DNA of 64,000 nucleotides from Muribaculaceae bacterium Isolate-013 (NCI) (GTDB taxonomy: Bacteria; Bacteroidota; Bacteroidia; Bacteroidales; Muribaculaceae). Below the pieces are notes generated by a model, which had not been told where the DNA came from, made no database searches, and worked only from the letters and a program-made list of their open reading frames with translations. A program made the translations under genes and the position numbers. The first letter of the stretch is position 1. Every line of letters begins with the position of its first letter. This document shows, piece by piece, positions 17,435 to 27,575 of the stretch. The stretch covers positions 40,137 to 104,136 of the forward strand of contig SCEJ01000005.1 of assembly GCA_004102785.1 (NCBI GenBank). The letters run 5' to 3'.

Positions 17435-17551
17435 AAGGAGTTTAAGGGGGGTAAGGAATTTAAGGAGTTTAAGGAGTTTAAGGAGTTTAAGGACCCCCAC
17501 AAGTCCCACAAGTCCTACCGGTCCCACTGGTCCCACCGGTCCTACCGGCCA
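17435..17551. repeat. 9-nt tandem repeat array 1, after the miaA stop codon
   Basis: Thirteen consecutive 9-nt units in one unbroken register: AAGGAGTTT (17435) with variants AAGGGGGGT and AAGGAATTT, then AAGGACCCC, CACAAGTCC twice, and TACCGGTCC/CACTGGTCC/CACCGGTCC variants. The last unit contains the miaA stop codon (TAG, plus 17542-17544). The array fills the gap between miaA and the blaI operator region. Related 9-mers occur at 30422-30475 and 54517-54588. Confidence 0.9.
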
Positions 17552-18438
17552 AGGAGGTGCGATTCTATTGTGGCGATATCGGCGGGGGAGGTGAGGATGG
17601 TGTAGTCGGCTGATTTTTTGAGCCAGGTCAGTTGTTTTTTTGCGAAGACGCGGGTGTTTTTCTGGATGCGGGCAATGGCGGTGGGGAGGTCCCATTCGCC
17701 GTCGAAGTATTTGAAAAGCTCCTTGTAGCCCACTGTGTTGAGCGAGTTGAGGTGGCGCAGGTGGTAGACGCGCCGGGCCTCTTCGAGGAGGCCTTGCTCC
17801 ATCATAAGCTCCACGCGGCGGTTGATGCGCGTGAACATCTCCTGGCGTTCCGGCACGAGGGCGAATTTGCGTATGGTGAATGGACGTTCCTTGGCGGTGC
17901 CGGTGCGGAGAGTGGAGTAGGGGCGGCCGCTTTCAAGGCAAATCTCCAGGGCGTGGACCATGCGGCGCGGATTGCGCAGGTCGGCGGTGAGAAGATAGTC
18001 GGGGTCAAGCGCGCGCAGTCGGCCGGTCACGCCGTCGAGCCCTTCACGGTCGTAGATTTCGAGGCAGGCCGAGCGCACGGTTTCGGAGATGGTGGGGAGT
18101 TCGTCGATGCCGCGGCACACGGCGTCGACATACATCATCGAGCCGCCGCAGAGTATGGCGCGGTCGTTGCGCGCGAAGAGGTCGGGGAGGAGCCGCATCA
18201 CGTCGGCCTCGAACTCTGCGGCGCTGTAATATGCGTCAAGTTCCAGGAACCCCACCATATGGTGGGGCGCCCGGCTTAACTCTTCAGGGGTGGGTGAGGC
18301 AGTGCCTATCGGGATGCCGCGGAACACCTGGCGCGAGTCGGCCGATATAATCTCGCAGCCGAGCTGCCGGGCCAGTTCTATGGCGAGTGCGGTTTTGCCC
18401 GAGGCGGTAGGCCCCGCTATTACAATCAGTTCTTTGAT
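17542..18438 (-). CDS. miaA: tRNA dimethylallyltransferase, start codon apparently ATC
   Basis: Adds a dimethylallyl group to A37 of tRNAs reading UNN codons. With the start at 18438 it has 298 residues: P-loop GPTASGKT (9-16), ISADSRQVFRG with the conserved catalytic Asp, and later GGSMMYVDA, RRMVHALEI and TRVFAKKQLTWL. No ATG, GTG or TTG occurs in frame between the upstream stop (TAG at 18466-18468) and the P-loop. ATC-AAA-GAA-CTG-ATT-GTA lies where homologues begin M-K-x-L-I-V. The first standard start, GTG at 18327, would remove the P-loop. The 5' end overlaps no other gene; the pepT stop is 13 bases upstream, so translational coupling is possible. Confidence 0.88.
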   Translation of the reverse strand: MKELIVIAGPTASGKTALAIELARQLGCEIISADSRQVFRGIPIGTASPTPEELSRAPHHMVGFLELDAYYSAAEFEADVMRLLPDLFARNDRAILCGGSMMYVDAVCRGIDELPTISETVRSACLEIYDREGLDGVTGRLRALDPDYLLTADLRNPRRMVHALEICLESGRPYSTLRTGTAKERPFTIRKFALVPERQEMFTRINRRVELMMEQGLLEEARRVYHLRHLNSLNTVGYKELFKYFDGEWDLPTAIARIQKNTRVFAKKQLTWLKKSADYTILTSPADIATIESHLLGR

Positions 18439-18451
18439 GGCTTCGGCGCGG

Positions 18452-19681
18452 TTATTCGGGGTTGGCTACGAGGCGTGCGATTTCTACAATCACATCGCGG
18501 GCTTTCTCCATTGACTGCACTGGCACGAATTCGTAGCGGCCGTGGAAGTTGAGCCCGCCGGCAAAGATGTTGGGGCAGGGGAGACCTTTGAAGGAGAGCT
18601 GTGCGCCGTCGGTGCCGCCTCGTATGGGCTGCACTTTGGGGGTTACTCCGGCTCGCAGCATGGCTTTTTCGGCAACTTCGATGATGTGCATCACCGGCTC
18701 GATTTTCTCGCGCATATTGTAGTACTGGTTCTTGATTTCGATGGAGCAGCAGCCGGGGAATTCGTTGTTGGTTTTGCGCACGAGGTGTTCGAGCTCGCGT
18801 TTGCGGCGCTCGAAGCGGTCGCGGTCGTGGTCGCGCACAATGTAGGTGAGCACGGTCTGCTCCACTGAGCCTTCGATGCCTACCAGGTGGTAGAAACCTT
18901 CGTAGCCCTCTGTGTGTTCGGGGGTCTCCCAGCGGGGGAGCATGAGGATAAACTGGTTGGCGATGCGGATGGAGTTGATCATCTTGTGCTTGGCTGAGCC
19001 GGGATGCACGTTGCGGCCAGTGAAGGTGACTCGTGCGGAGGCGGCGTTGAAGTTCTCGAACTCAAGTTCGCCGATTTCGCCGCCGTCCATGGTGTAGGCC
19101 CAGTCGGCTCCAAAGAGTTTCACATCGAATTTGTGTGCGCCCTGGCCTATCTCCTCGTCGGGGTTGAAGGCCACGCGGATTTTGCCATGCTCGATTTCGG
19201 GGCGTGCCTGGAGGTATTCCACGGCCGAGAGGATTTCGGCGATGCCGGCTTTGTCGTCGGCGCCGAGCAGCGTTGTGCCGTCGGTGGTGATGAGGTCCTG
19301 GCCCACGTAGTTGAGCATTTCGGGGAATTCAGCCGGGTCGAGGTATATCCCTTTTTCAGCGTTGAGGGTTATCTTGGAGCCGTCGTAGTTGTTCACGCGC
19401 TGCGGGTTTACGTTGTGACCCGACATGTCGGGCGATGTGTCGAGATGGGCAATGAAACCCACAGTAGGGAGCTGGCGTGTGGTGTTGGCCGGGAGAGTGG
19501 CCATCAGGTAGCCGTTTTCGTCAAGGGTTATATCCTCGAGACCCATCTGATGAAGCTCCTTTTCAAGAGCCTGGGCGAATTTGTACTGCCCGGGAGTAGA
19601 GGGGGTGAGGTTTGTCAGTTCGTCGCTCTGTGTGTCGAATTTCACATAGCGCAGGAATCGGTCAATCAGGTTCATGGTCAA
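18452..19681 (-). CDS. pepT: Peptidase T (tripeptide aminopeptidase, M20)
   Basis: Cytoplasmic di-zinc aminopeptidase that removes N-terminal residues from tripeptides. The 409-residue length matches PepT. Zinc-site motifs are present: [16 protein letters not shown] (His), [14 protein letters not shown] (bridging Asp), [11 protein letters not shown] (Glu-Glu) and the distal [11 protein letters not shown]. It starts at [16 protein letters not shown]; a second ATG two codons later is equally possible. A -7 box lies at 19698-19705. miaA follows 13 bases after its stop. Confidence 0.97.
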   Translation of the reverse strand: MTMNLIDRFLRYVKFDTQSDELTNLTPSTPGQYKFAQALEKELHQMGLEDITLDENGYLMATLPANTTRQLPTVGFIAHLDTSPDMSGHNVNPQRVNNYDGSKITLNAEKGIYLDPAEFPEMLNYVGQDLITTDGTTLLGADDKAGIAEILSAVEYLQARPEIEHGKIRVAFNPDEEIGQGAHKFDVKLFGADWAYTMDGGEIGELEFENFNAASARVTFTGRNVHPGSAKHKMINSIRIANQFILMLPRWETPEHTEGYEGFYHLVGIEGSVEQTVLTYIVRDHDRDRFERRKRELEHLVRKTNNEFPGCCSIEIKNQYYNMREKIEPVMHIIEVAEKAMLRAGVTPKVQPIRGGTDGAQLSFKGLPCPNIFAGGLNFHGRYEFVPVQSMEKARDVIVEIARLVANPE

Positions 19682-19697
19682 GGGTGTTTGTTTTTCG

Positions 19698-19705
19698 CAA
19701 AGTTA
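19698..19705 (-). promoter_or_regulatory. -7 box of pepT(-miaA)
   Basis: TAACTTTG on the minus strand matches TAnnTTTG and lies 16 bases before the pepT ATG. Confidence 0.55.
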
Positions 19706-19736
19706 AAATTTTATCCGCAACTCTGCAAATTTCTTT

Positions 19737-21965
19737 TCAGCGCAGGCGGTCGGTGTCGGTAGGGCGCCCTACGAGCCAGAGGCGGTCGCCGGGGAGGAGG
19801 GGGGTGTTTGCGGGCCGGTCAATGAAGTCGTCGCCGCGCTGGAGGGCTACAACGAGGGTCTTGTAGTTTTTGCGCACGTCGGCTCCGGCAAGGGTCTGCC
19901 CCAGCAGTGGTGAGGAGTCGCCGAGAACCACCGACCCCAGTCGGAAGTCGGGCGCCGGGGCGCCGGAGGGTTCGAGCTGCGGCTCCGACTCGATTACCGG
20001 CAGCACGGCCGCTATCTGCTCGTCGGTGCCGATGATGCCGATATTGTCGCCGGGGAAGAGGCGTGTGTCGCCGCCGGGCACGGTGATGGTCACCGGGCCG
20101 CGCTGTATCATTACCACGTCGACGCCATAGCGGGAGCGCAGACCGGTGTTGCTGAGGCGGTCGCCAACGAACGGGCATCCGTAGCCAACATGCATGTGGG
20201 CCAGATGCAGGTCGCTTACAAGGTTGTTGTTGAGACCGGTGCGCCGCAGCTCGCGCTCGTTGAGATTCTCGAGGAAGCGGCTTTCGATGCTACGCAACTG
20301 GTTGTTGAGCCTGCGCGAGAGGAGCATCAGCAGGATTATAAGGCATCCCAGACCGATGAGGGCGCCCACGCGCATGGAATATGCCTGCGACAGAACCCAG
20401 ATGATGAAGCCCAGCGCGATTATCAGGCGGAATACCATCATGACTATGCGCGGCACTTTTAGCTGCGAGTCGCTGAGGGTGCCGTGCATATCCTTTTCAT
20501 CGGGTTGCGGTCTGGCCGGGGGGAGGCACAGTGCCAGGATAAAGGGCGACATGGCTGTCAGTGTCGCGGCCGACCATATGAGGTTGCTCCATGAGGGGAT
20601 GGCCTCGCTGAGCCAGGGATGGAGGTAGCGCATCGACACCAGTCCGATTGCTATGATGATTATCGAGAAGAGGAGCACGCGCCACATATAGCGGCGGCAG
20701 AGCTGAATCCATGCCGCCGAGGTGCCGGAGGAGTCCTGGCGGCTTGCCTCGGCGCCGTAGCGGTTGATGAGGAAATTCAGGCGTGCGGGGAGGTGGCGTT
20801 CCACGAATCCATAGAACGGTTCGGCCATACGTATGAAGTAGGGTGTGGTGAATGTTGTTATCACCGACACTGCCACCACAATGGGGTATATTTCAGGATT
20901 GAGCACGCCCAGCGACATGCCGAGCGAGGCGATGATGAAAGCGAATTCGCCTATCTGTGTCAGCGAGAATCCCGACTGTATCGCCACTTTCAGGCTTTGC
21001 CCGGTGATTAGCATACCGAAGGTGCCGAACACAATCATGCCGACAATCACGGCCGCCGACAGGATGAGAATCGGGAGCCAGTACTGCACTATCACCTCCG
21101 GCTGCACCATCATCCCCACCGAGATGAAGAATACCGAGCCGAAGAGGTCTTTCACCGGCATGGTCACATGCTCGATGCGTTCGGCATAGCTTGTGCCGGC
21201 AAGAATCGACCCCATCACGAACGCTCCGAGAGCCATCGAGAATCCGCACATCACCGAGAATACGGCCATCGACAGGCACAGTCCCATCGAAACGACAAGG
21301 AGGGTCTCGTTGTTGAGGAAGCGGCGGGTGCGGTTCAGCAGTGTGGGGAGGATGTAGACTCCCACCAGGAACCAAATGACAAGGAAGAATACCAGCTTGC
21401 TGATGCTAAGCAGCATCTCGCTCCCTTCCACTGTTTTGTTTATCGCTATCGACGACAGCACCACCATCATCACCACGGCAAACAGATCCTCCACTATAAG
21501 CACCGCGAACACCATCGAGGCGAATTTTTTCTGCCTCAGGTTCATGTCGGTGAAGGCCTTGATGATAATCGTGGTTGACGACATGGAGAGCATCCCGCCG
21601 AGGAAAAGCGAGTTGATCATCGTGAAGCCAAGCAGTTTGCCGATGGCGAAACCGGTGGCCATCATGCCGAGCACTATTATCAGTGCGGTCACTACGGCCG
21701 AGCCTCCGGTGTTGACCAGTTTCTTGAAACTGAACTCAAGCCCCAGCGAGAAGAGGAGCACCACGATACCGATCTGTGCCCAGAACTCTATGTTGGCTTC
21801 TGTGGTAACTGACGGCAGGGCGGTGAAATGTGGCGACGCGAGAAATCCGGCCACGATGTAGCCCAGCACTACGGGCTGCTTTATCCACTTGAACAGCAGT
21901 GTGACTCCCGCTCCGAGAAGCAGGATAAAGGCAAGGTCGGAAATGAGTCCTTCGATATCGGGCAT
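19737..21965 (-). CDS. Cation:proton antiporter, CPA2 family with C-terminal RCK/TrkA-C domains
   Basis: A 742-residue inner-membrane protein. The N-terminal ~400 residues form a 12-helix Na+/H+-exchanger domain (LGYIVAGFLASPHF, GLEFSFKKLVNTGGSA, SMSSTTIIIKAFTDMNLRQK). A second hydrophobic block follows (VLLFSIIIIAIGLVSM; LIIALGFIIWVLSQA). The cytosolic end has two TrkA-C-like modules (about 590-660 and 675-740), each with GPVTITVPGGDTRLFPGD or LLPGDRLWLVG patterns, which sense ligands and gate transport. It resembles KefB/YbaL-type K+/H+ antiporters but lacks an obvious Rossmann NAD-binding domain. Confidence 0.93.
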   Translation of the reverse strand: MPDIEGLISDLAFILLLGAGVTLLFKWIKQPVVLGYIVAGFLASPHFTALPSVTTEANIEFWAQIGIVVLLFSLGLEFSFKKLVNTGGSAVVTALIIVLGMMATGFAIGKLLGFTMINSLFLGGMLSMSSTTIIIKAFTDMNLRQKKFASMVFAVLIVEDLFAVVMMVVLSSIAINKTVEGSEMLLSISKLVFFLVIWFLVGVYILPTLLNRTRRFLNNETLLVVSMGLCLSMAVFSVMCGFSMALGAFVMGSILAGTSYAERIEHVTMPVKDLFGSVFFISVGMMVQPEVIVQYWLPILILSAAVIVGMIVFGTFGMLITGQSLKVAIQSGFSLTQIGEFAFIIASLGMSLGVLNPEIYPIVVAVSVITTFTTPYFIRMAEPFYGFVERHLPARLNFLINRYGAEASRQDSSGTSAAWIQLCRRYMWRVLLFSIIIIAIGLVSMRYLHPWLSEAIPSWSNLIWSAATLTAMSPFILALCLPPARPQPDEKDMHGTLSDSQLKVPRIVMMVFRLIIALGFIIWVLSQAYSMRVGALIGLGCLIILLMLLSRRLNNQLRSIESRFLENLNERELRRTGLNNNLVSDLHLAHMHVGYGCPFVGDRLSNTGLRSRYGVDVVMIQRGPVTITVPGGDTRLFPGDNIGIIGTDEQIAAVLPVIESEPQLEPSGAPAPDFRLGSVVLGDSSPLLGQTLAGADVRKNYKTLVVALQRGDDFIDRPANTPLLPGDRLWLVGRPTDTDRLR

Positions 21966-22033
21966 AGGGATTTTTTGCTAACCGCGGGCTTGGCCCGCCG
22001 AATTCAGACAAATCGCGGGGCTGCCCGCGGAAA

Positions 22034-22795
22034 TCAACAGAGGTGGAGTGAGGCGCGTTCGCCAGGAGTGGCGTTCTGGTCGGCGCGTTCCGGCACTATG
22101 GTGGCGTAGTTGCGTCCGAGCCAGTAGAGGTCGGTCTCGGGGTTGTCGGGCTCGAGGTTTACCTGGCGCCCGGTGAGCCAGTAGAAAGGCTTGCCGTGGG
22201 GGTCGGTGTAGGAGGCATATTCCTCGGTCCAGTAGCTGCGTGCGGAGCGCACGGTCTTTATCCCCTCGATTTTCACCTTTGCGGGGAAGTTCACGTTGAG
22301 GCAAACGCCGTCGGGGAGACCGTCGGCGAGAACTTTGCCGATTATGTCGGTGATGAAGCGGCCGCATTCGGAGAAGTCGGCCTTGAGCGAGTGATGCAGC
22401 AGGGAGAAGCCTACCGAGGGTATCCCCACCATGCATCCCTCGAACACGGCGCCCATCGTGCCGGAGTATATCACCGAGTTGCCGGCGTTGGAGCCGTGGT
22501 TGATGCCCGAGAGTATGAGAGCCGGGCGCCGCGGCACTATGTGGTGCATGGCCAGTTTGATGCAGTCGACCGGGGTGCCGGTGACGGAGTGCACCTTCGC
22601 ACCGTCGTATTCGGGGTGCTCGGCTATGCGCAGCGGTGTGTTGACGGTGATGGCTGACGACTGTCCCGAGCGGGGTTCAGCCGGAGCCACGGCCCACACT
22701 TCGCCGAAAGGTCTGGCCCACTGTATGAGCTTGTGAAGACCGGGAGCCTTCACGCCGTCGTCGTTTGATATGAGTATGAGTGGTAGTTCGGTCAT
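22034..22795 (-). CDS. surE: 5'/3'-nucleotidase SurE
   Basis: Metal-dependent phosphatase of nucleoside monophosphates. The 253-residue protein starts MTELPLILISNDDGVKAPG, with the signature Asp pair ligating the metal, followed by PAEPRSGQSSAITVNTPLR, INHGSNAGNSVIYSGTMGA and FSLLHHS motifs of SurE. The frame is open further upstream into the coiled-coil gene, but the ATG at 22795 is the standard N-terminus and lies 5 bases after that gene's stop, so the two are coupled. Confidence 0.96.
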   Translation of the reverse strand: MTELPLILISNDDGVKAPGLHKLIQWARPFGEVWAVAPAEPRSGQSSAITVNTPLRIAEHPEYDGAKVHSVTGTPVDCIKLAMHHIVPRRPALILSGINHGSNAGNSVIYSGTMGAVFEGCMVGIPSVGFSLLHHSLKADFSECGRFITDIIGKVLADGLPDGVCLNVNFPAKVKIEGIKTVRSARSYWTEEYASYTDPHGKPFYWLTGRQVNLEPDNPETDLYWLGRNYATIVPERADQNATPGERASLHLC

Positions 22796-22800
22796 TGCTG

Positions 22801-24009
22801 TCACTTTTTGAGGGTGAATGAGCGGGAGCACAGGCGGTAGCCGTCGGTGAAAATCTCCACGGTGTATGTGCCGGGGGTGAGGGTCGATGTCACGTTCCAG
22901 TAGAACTGGTCGTGCACCTCCTCGCCGGCATATTCTATCCCTTTGAGTGCCGTACACCCTACGGTGGAGCCTTCAAAGCGGAATGTGCCGGCATTACCCA
23001 GCAGGTCCCCCTCCGGGTTGATTATGCGGAGGTAGAACACTTTCTGCCCTACGGGGGTGGAGTTGTTCTGCGGCACGGTGAAGCCTACTTTGAGCTGCGC
23101 GGCCTTGGTGACATTCTTCTCGGTCTTGCCGTTCTTCTTCAGGGCCGTGAGGGTCACTCCGGTCACGTTGAGTTTTTCGGCGAGGGTCATGCGCTCGCTG
23201 AGCTGACGGTTGTCGGCCTGCACGGTCTCCACCCGCTGCGATAGCTGCTGGTTTTCGGCTTTCACCTGCTGGTTCTCCTCGGTGAGCTGGCGGTTTTCCT
23301 GCTTGAGTTCGTTGATTTGCTCAACGTAGGTTCGGAGAATACCTTTGAGGGTCTCGATTTCCCCTTTGAGCTTTGAAATCTGCGCAGCCGATTTGTTTTT
23401 CTCGTTTTTCAGTTCCTGAAGCAGCTTCTCAACCTGCGCGCGGGCAGCCGAATATTTCTGCACGATGGAGTCGTTGGCCAGCAGCGAGGTCTGGTTCTCA
23501 TACTGGGCGAACTCGTTGTTGAGCTGGTCATATTCGTTTGAAAGCTGAAGCTGCTGGTTGGCGAGCTCGAGCTGTTCCTGCTGCTCCTTAAGCTCCTGCA
23601 CCTGACGTGAGTGCGAGGTCTCGCGGAAGAGAAGGAACGTTATGACCCCTGCAAGGAGCACTCCGAGCAGCACCATAATCGATATCAGGCCTTTCCCTTT
23701 CTTCAGGTCTTTCTGAGGCGGGGCTGACTGGTATTCGTCGACTTCGGGCAGGTCGGGGGTGTTGCCGAAAGGCGCCGAGGCTTTCGGGGCAGCCTGCGGT
23801 GCGGGTGTATGCGGCGCGGGAGCGGCAGCCGCGGGGCGTGCCGGCGTCATCTGAGGCTGCGGGATAGGCTGAGTTTGCTGAGGCTGGGGCGCGGGGCGTT
23901 GTGGCGCCGGCGCGGCAGTGGGCGCCGGCGGTATGCCGAGCCCCTGCTGGCGCTGACGTGCCATCTCAGCCGCTTTGCGGAGTCTGTCGTTTAGCGTTTC
24001 TTCCGACAT
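22801..24009 (-). CDS. Membrane-anchored coiled-coil protein with Pro/Ala/Gln-rich N-terminus, function unknown
   Basis: A 402-residue protein. The N-terminal ~100 residues are cytosolic and rich in Pro, Ala and Gln (low complexity). One transmembrane helix follows (ISIMVLLGVLLAGVITFLLF, about 108-127), then a long coiled coil of Gln/Glu/Leu heptads (about 135-275), and a C-terminal beta-rich domain (KVGFTVPQNNSTPVGQKVFY..., ...GTYTVEIFTDGYRLCSRSFTL). The topology suggests a periplasmic sensor or scaffold. It lies between secA and surE. No function is recognised. Confidence 0.75.
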   Translation of the reverse strand: MSEETLNDRLRKAAEMARQRQQGLGIPPAPTAAPAPQRPAPQPQQTQPIPQPQMTPARPAAAAPAPHTPAPQAAPKASAPFGNTPDLPEVDEYQSAPPQKDLKKGKGLISIMVLLGVLLAGVITFLLFRETSHSRQVQELKEQQEQLELANQQLQLSNEYDQLNNEFAQYENQTSLLANDSIVQKYSAARAQVEKLLQELKNEKNKSAAQISKLKGEIETLKGILRTYVEQINELKQENRQLTEENQQVKAENQQLSQRVETVQADNRQLSERMTLAEKLNVTGVTLTALKKNGKTEKNVTKAAQLKVGFTVPQNNSTPVGQKVFYLRIINPEGDLLGNAGTFRFEGSTVGCTALKGIEYAGEEVHDQFYWNVTSTLTPGTYTVEIFTDGYRLCSRSFTLKK

Positions 24010-24050
24010 GGCGAAAAGAGATTATCTGTTTGTGAAAAAGAGGTTAACTA

Positions 24051-27000
24051 TCAGGCGTTGCGTCCGTGGCAGTTCTTGTACTTCTTGCCGGAGCCGCAGG
24101 GGCAGGGATCGTTGCGTCCTACTCGCGGCTGGGCTTTCATGGGCTGGCGGGCGGCCTGCGGGGTTGCCCCCTGCGATGCGGTGCGGTTTGCAGCCTCGCC
24201 CGGGAGGTTCTCTTTCGAGGCTGTGTACTGCGAGTAGTCGTTGGGGCGTTCGGGGGCGGCGCTCTTCAGCTCAGGCTGCGGGGCCGCCGGCCGTGTGGCC
24301 TGGGGGGCCTTGGGAGTTTCGGGTGCAGGGATTGATTCCGAGCCCGATTCGTGGTGGGCCTCCTTCATGGCCTGCTCTTCGGCCTGGCGGCGCTCGCTGT
24401 CAAGAGTGGCGTCGGAAGCTGTGGGAGCCTTGCGCACGAAAATCTGTCCGCGCATCAGGGCCGAGAGGGCTTTGGCGTTGAGGTTGTTGAGCATACGCTC
24501 GAAGAGGTGGAAGGACTCCACTTTATAGATTACCAGCGGGTCTTTCTGCTCGTAGGATGCGTTCTGCACGCTCTGGCGCAGGTCGTCGAGTTCGCGCAGA
24601 TGTTCTTTCCAAAGTTCGTCGATGCTCACCAGGAGTATGGCCTTGTGCCACTCCTTGACGATGTTGCGGCAGTTGGTGTTGTAGGCCTCGTTGATGTCGA
24701 CGCGCAGGGTGAAGATGCGTTTTCCGTCGGTCAGAGGCACTGCAATCAGGCCCTGGGCTCCGCGTGTCTCCACCCATTCCTTCACCACCGGCATGGCGGT
24801 TTCGGTGATGCGGGCGCTGCGGCGGTCGAGGTTTTCCTGGGCTGCGTCGTAGAGGGCTTTCACCTTGTCCTCTCTGGAGAGTGAGGTGAAGGCTTTTTCA
24901 TCGAACGGCGGCTCGATGGTGAGCAGTCGCATAAGCTCCATGCGCAGCTCCTCGTAGTCGGTGGGCTGGTCGTAGGTGGCCACAAGATTCTCCACCAGGT
25001 CATACATCATGTTGGCGATGTCGATACCCACGCGTTCGCCAAGGAGAGCATGGTGGCGGCGGTTGTAGATGTATGTGCGCTGCTTGTTCATCACGTCGTC
25101 GTATTCGAGCAGGCGCTTGCGGATTCCGAAGTTGTTCTCTTCCACGCGTTTCTGGGCGTTTTCGATGGCGCGGGTCACCATGGAGCTTTCAATCATCTCG
25201 CCCTCCTTGAGGCCGAGGGTATCGAGCATCTTCATCACGCGGTCGGTGGCGAAGAGGCGCATGAGCTGGTCCTCGAACGATACGTAGAATACCGACGAGC
25301 CCGGGTCGCCCTGACGGCCGGCGCGGCCGCGGAGCTGGCGGTCAACACGGCGGCTTTCGTGGCGCTCGGTGCCGATGATTGCCAGACCGCCGGCATCCTT
25401 GACCTCCTTGGGGAGTTTGATGTCGGTACCGCGGCCGGCCATGTTGGTGGCGATGGTCACGGTGCCGGGGCGTCCGGCCAGGGCCACAACCTGTGCTTCC
25501 TTCTGGTGGAGCTTGGCGTTGAGCACCTGGGCGTCGATGTGGCGCATCTGGAGCATGCGGTAGAGGAGCTCGGAGATTTCAACCGAGGTGGTACCCACGA
25601 GCACGGGGCGTCCGGCCTCGCGCAGGCGCACGATTTCTTCGATTACGGCGGCGTATTTCTCTTTCTTGGTCTTGTAGACGCGGTCGTCCATATCCTTGCG
25701 CGCCACGGGGCGGTTTGTGGGTATGGTCACCACGTCGAGTTTGTATATATCCCAGAGCTCGCCCGCCTCGGTCTCGGCGGTACCGGTCATACCGGCGAGC
25801 TTGTGGTACATTCGGAAGTAGTTCTGGAGAGTGATGGTGGCGAAGGTCTGTGTGGCGGCCTCTACTTTTACATTCTCCTTGGCTTCGATGGCCTGGTGGA
25901 GTCCGTCGCTGTAACGGCGTCCCTCCATGATACGACCTGTCTGCTCGTCAACGATTTTGATTTTTCCGTCGTCAATCACATATTCGTTGTCTTTCTCGAA
26001 GAGGGCGTAGGCCTTGAGGAGCTGGTTTACGGTGTGTACGCGCTCCGATTTGAGGGCATAGTCGGCCATGGCCTCGTCCTTGAGCTGCTGGCGCTCGGTG
26101 AGGTCGGTGACATGCTCCAGCTCCGAGAGGCGGGCGGCGATGTCGGGGAGCACGAAGAACTGCGGGTCCTGGTTGCGGTCGGTGAGCACATCGAAACCTT
26201 TGTCGGTGAGCTCGATGGAGCGGTTCTTCTCGTCGATTACGAAGTAGAGCGGGTCGGTGACCTTGGGCATTTCGCGTGAGTTGTCCTGAAGGTAGTAGGC
26301 CTCGGTCTTGAGCAGGGCGTTCTTCATCCCCTCCTCGGAGAGGAATTTGATGAGGGGACCGTATTTTGGCAGACCTTTGAAGGCGCGGAAGAGGAGCAGC
26401 TCGCCCTCTTTGCGGGTCTCCTTGTCATCGGATTTGATTTTCTGTTTTGCATCGGCGAGAATCTTGGTGACGAGGCTTTTCTGGGCCTGGAACACCTTCT
26501 CGACGTTGTGCTTGTATTCGTTGAACATCTGGTTCTCCCCTTTGGGCACGGGGCCGGAGATAATCAGCGGTGTGCGGGCGTCATCGATGAGCACCGAGTC
26601 GACCTCGTCGACAATGGCGTAGTAGTGCTTGCGCTGCACCATATCCTCTGGGGCCATCGCCATGTTGTCGCGGAGGTAGTCGAAGCCGAATTCGTTGTTG
26701 GTGCCGAATGTTATGTCGCATTCATAGGCGCGGCGGCGTGCGGGGGTGTTGGGGCGGTGCTTGTCGATGCAGTCTACGGTAGAGCCGTGGAACATGTAGA
26801 GCGGGCCCATCCATTCGGAGTCGCGCTTGGAAAGGTAGTCGTTGACCGTCACCACGTGCACGCCTTTGCGCGAGAGGGAGCGGAGGAACACCGGGAGGGT
26901 GGCCACGAGGGTTTTGCCCTCGCCGGTTGCCATCTCGGCGATTTTGCCCGAGTGGAGCACTACACCGCCGATGAGCTGCACATCGTAATGCACCATATCC

Positions 27001-27503
27001 CAGGTGATTTCGTTGCCGCCGGCAAGCCAGTGGTTTTTCCAGATAGCCTTGTCGCCGTCGATGGATACGAAGTCGCGTCCCTGGGCGGCGAGCTCGCGGT
27101 CAAGCTCGGTGGCTGTAACCTCGATTGTCTCGTTTGCGGCGAAGCGGGCGGCGGTCTCGCGCATGGTGGCGAATACTATGGGGAGGTGCTCGTCGAGTTT
27201 GGCCTCGATTACGTCGAGCACGTTTTTCTCGTGTTTGTCAATGTCGTCCCAGAGAGGCTGGCGCTGGTCGAAGGGGAGTTCCTCGATTTTCTCGCGGAGC
27301 TCTTTGGCGGCGTCCTCGTCGGCCTTGGTTGCGGCGGCGATGTCGGCGCGCACCTCGTCGATTTTAGCGCGGAGCTGGTCGACGGAGAGGTCTTTGAGAG
27401 TGGGGCCGATGGCGTTGATTTTGTCGATTATGGGTTTGATTTCCTTGAGGTCGCGCTGCGACTTGTTTCCGAAAATCTTGCTTAGAAAGCTTGTGAAAGA
27501 CAT
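24051..27503 (-). CDS. secA: Preprotein translocase ATPase SecA
   Basis: Motor of Sec export. At 1150 residues it is longer than E. coli SecA, as usual in Bacteroidota, with extra segments in the NBD1/PPXD area and near residues 370-420. Motifs: Walker [14 protein letters not shown], Walker [21 protein letters not shown], helicase motifs [12 protein letters not shown] and [16 protein letters not shown], and a C-terminal zinc motif [14 protein letters not shown] behind a Pro/Ala-rich linker. The start [20 protein letters not shown] at 27503 is chosen; the 20 upstream codons are not family-like. Confidence 0.98.
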   Translation of the reverse strand: MSFTSFLSKIFGNKSQRDLKEIKPIIDKINAIGPTLKDLSVDQLRAKIDEVRADIAAATKADEDAAKELREKIEELPFDQRQPLWDDIDKHEKNVLDVIEAKLDEHLPIVFATMRETAARFAANETIEVTATELDRELAAQGRDFVSIDGDKAIWKNHWLAGGNEITWDMVHYDVQLIGGVVLHSGKIAEMATGEGKTLVATLPVFLRSLSRKGVHVVTVNDYLSKRDSEWMGPLYMFHGSTVDCIDKHRPNTPARRRAYECDITFGTNNEFGFDYLRDNMAMAPEDMVQRKHYYAIVDEVDSVLIDDARTPLIISGPVPKGENQMFNEYKHNVEKVFQAQKSLVTKILADAKQKIKSDDKETRKEGELLLFRAFKGLPKYGPLIKFLSEEGMKNALLKTEAYYLQDNSREMPKVTDPLYFVIDEKNRSIELTDKGFDVLTDRNQDPQFFVLPDIAARLSELEHVTDLTERQQLKDEAMADYALKSERVHTVNQLLKAYALFEKDNEYVIDDGKIKIVDEQTGRIMEGRRYSDGLHQAIEAKENVKVEAATQTFATITLQNYFRMYHKLAGMTGTAETEAGELWDIYKLDVVTIPTNRPVARKDMDDRVYKTKKEKYAAVIEEIVRLREAGRPVLVGTTSVEISELLYRMLQMRHIDAQVLNAKLHQKEAQVVALAGRPGTVTIATNMAGRGTDIKLPKEVKDAGGLAIIGTERHESRRVDRQLRGRAGRQGDPGSSVFYVSFEDQLMRLFATDRVMKMLDTLGLKEGEMIESSMVTRAIENAQKRVEENNFGIRKRLLEYDDVMNKQRTYIYNRRHHALLGERVGIDIANMMYDLVENLVATYDQPTDYEELRMELMRLLTIEPPFDEKAFTSLSREDKVKALYDAAQENLDRRSARITETAMPVVKEWVETRGAQGLIAVPLTDGKRIFTLRVDINEAYNTNCRNIVKEWHKAILLVSIDELWKEHLRELDDLRQSVQNASYEQKDPLVIYKVESFHLFERMLNNLNAKALSALMRGQIFVRKAPTASDATLDSERRQAEEQAMKEAHHESGSESIPAPETPKAPQATRPAAPQPELKSAAPERPNDYSQYTASKENLPGEAANRTASQGATPQAARQPMKAQPRVGRNDPCPCGSGKKYKNCHGRNA

Positions 27504-27575
27504 TATAGGGATATAAATAACAGTTTTACATAAGTTGACGGTTGGAGGGGGAGGATTAGTCCGCACCCTCCGGCA

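Noticed and set aside
17411..17695. A 94-codon minus-strand ORF with LKLLKLLKLLKFL repeats
   Set aside because: It is the translation of the 9-nt repeat array in a chance frame and overlaps miaA; no gene features.
18325..18327. GTG start for miaA
   Set aside because: It would remove the P-loop GPTASGKT that is encoded in frame directly upstream.
25050..26279. A 409-codon plus-strand ORF
   Set aside because: Antisense to secA in a GC-rich coding region; Val/His/Gly-rich shadow with no family likeness.
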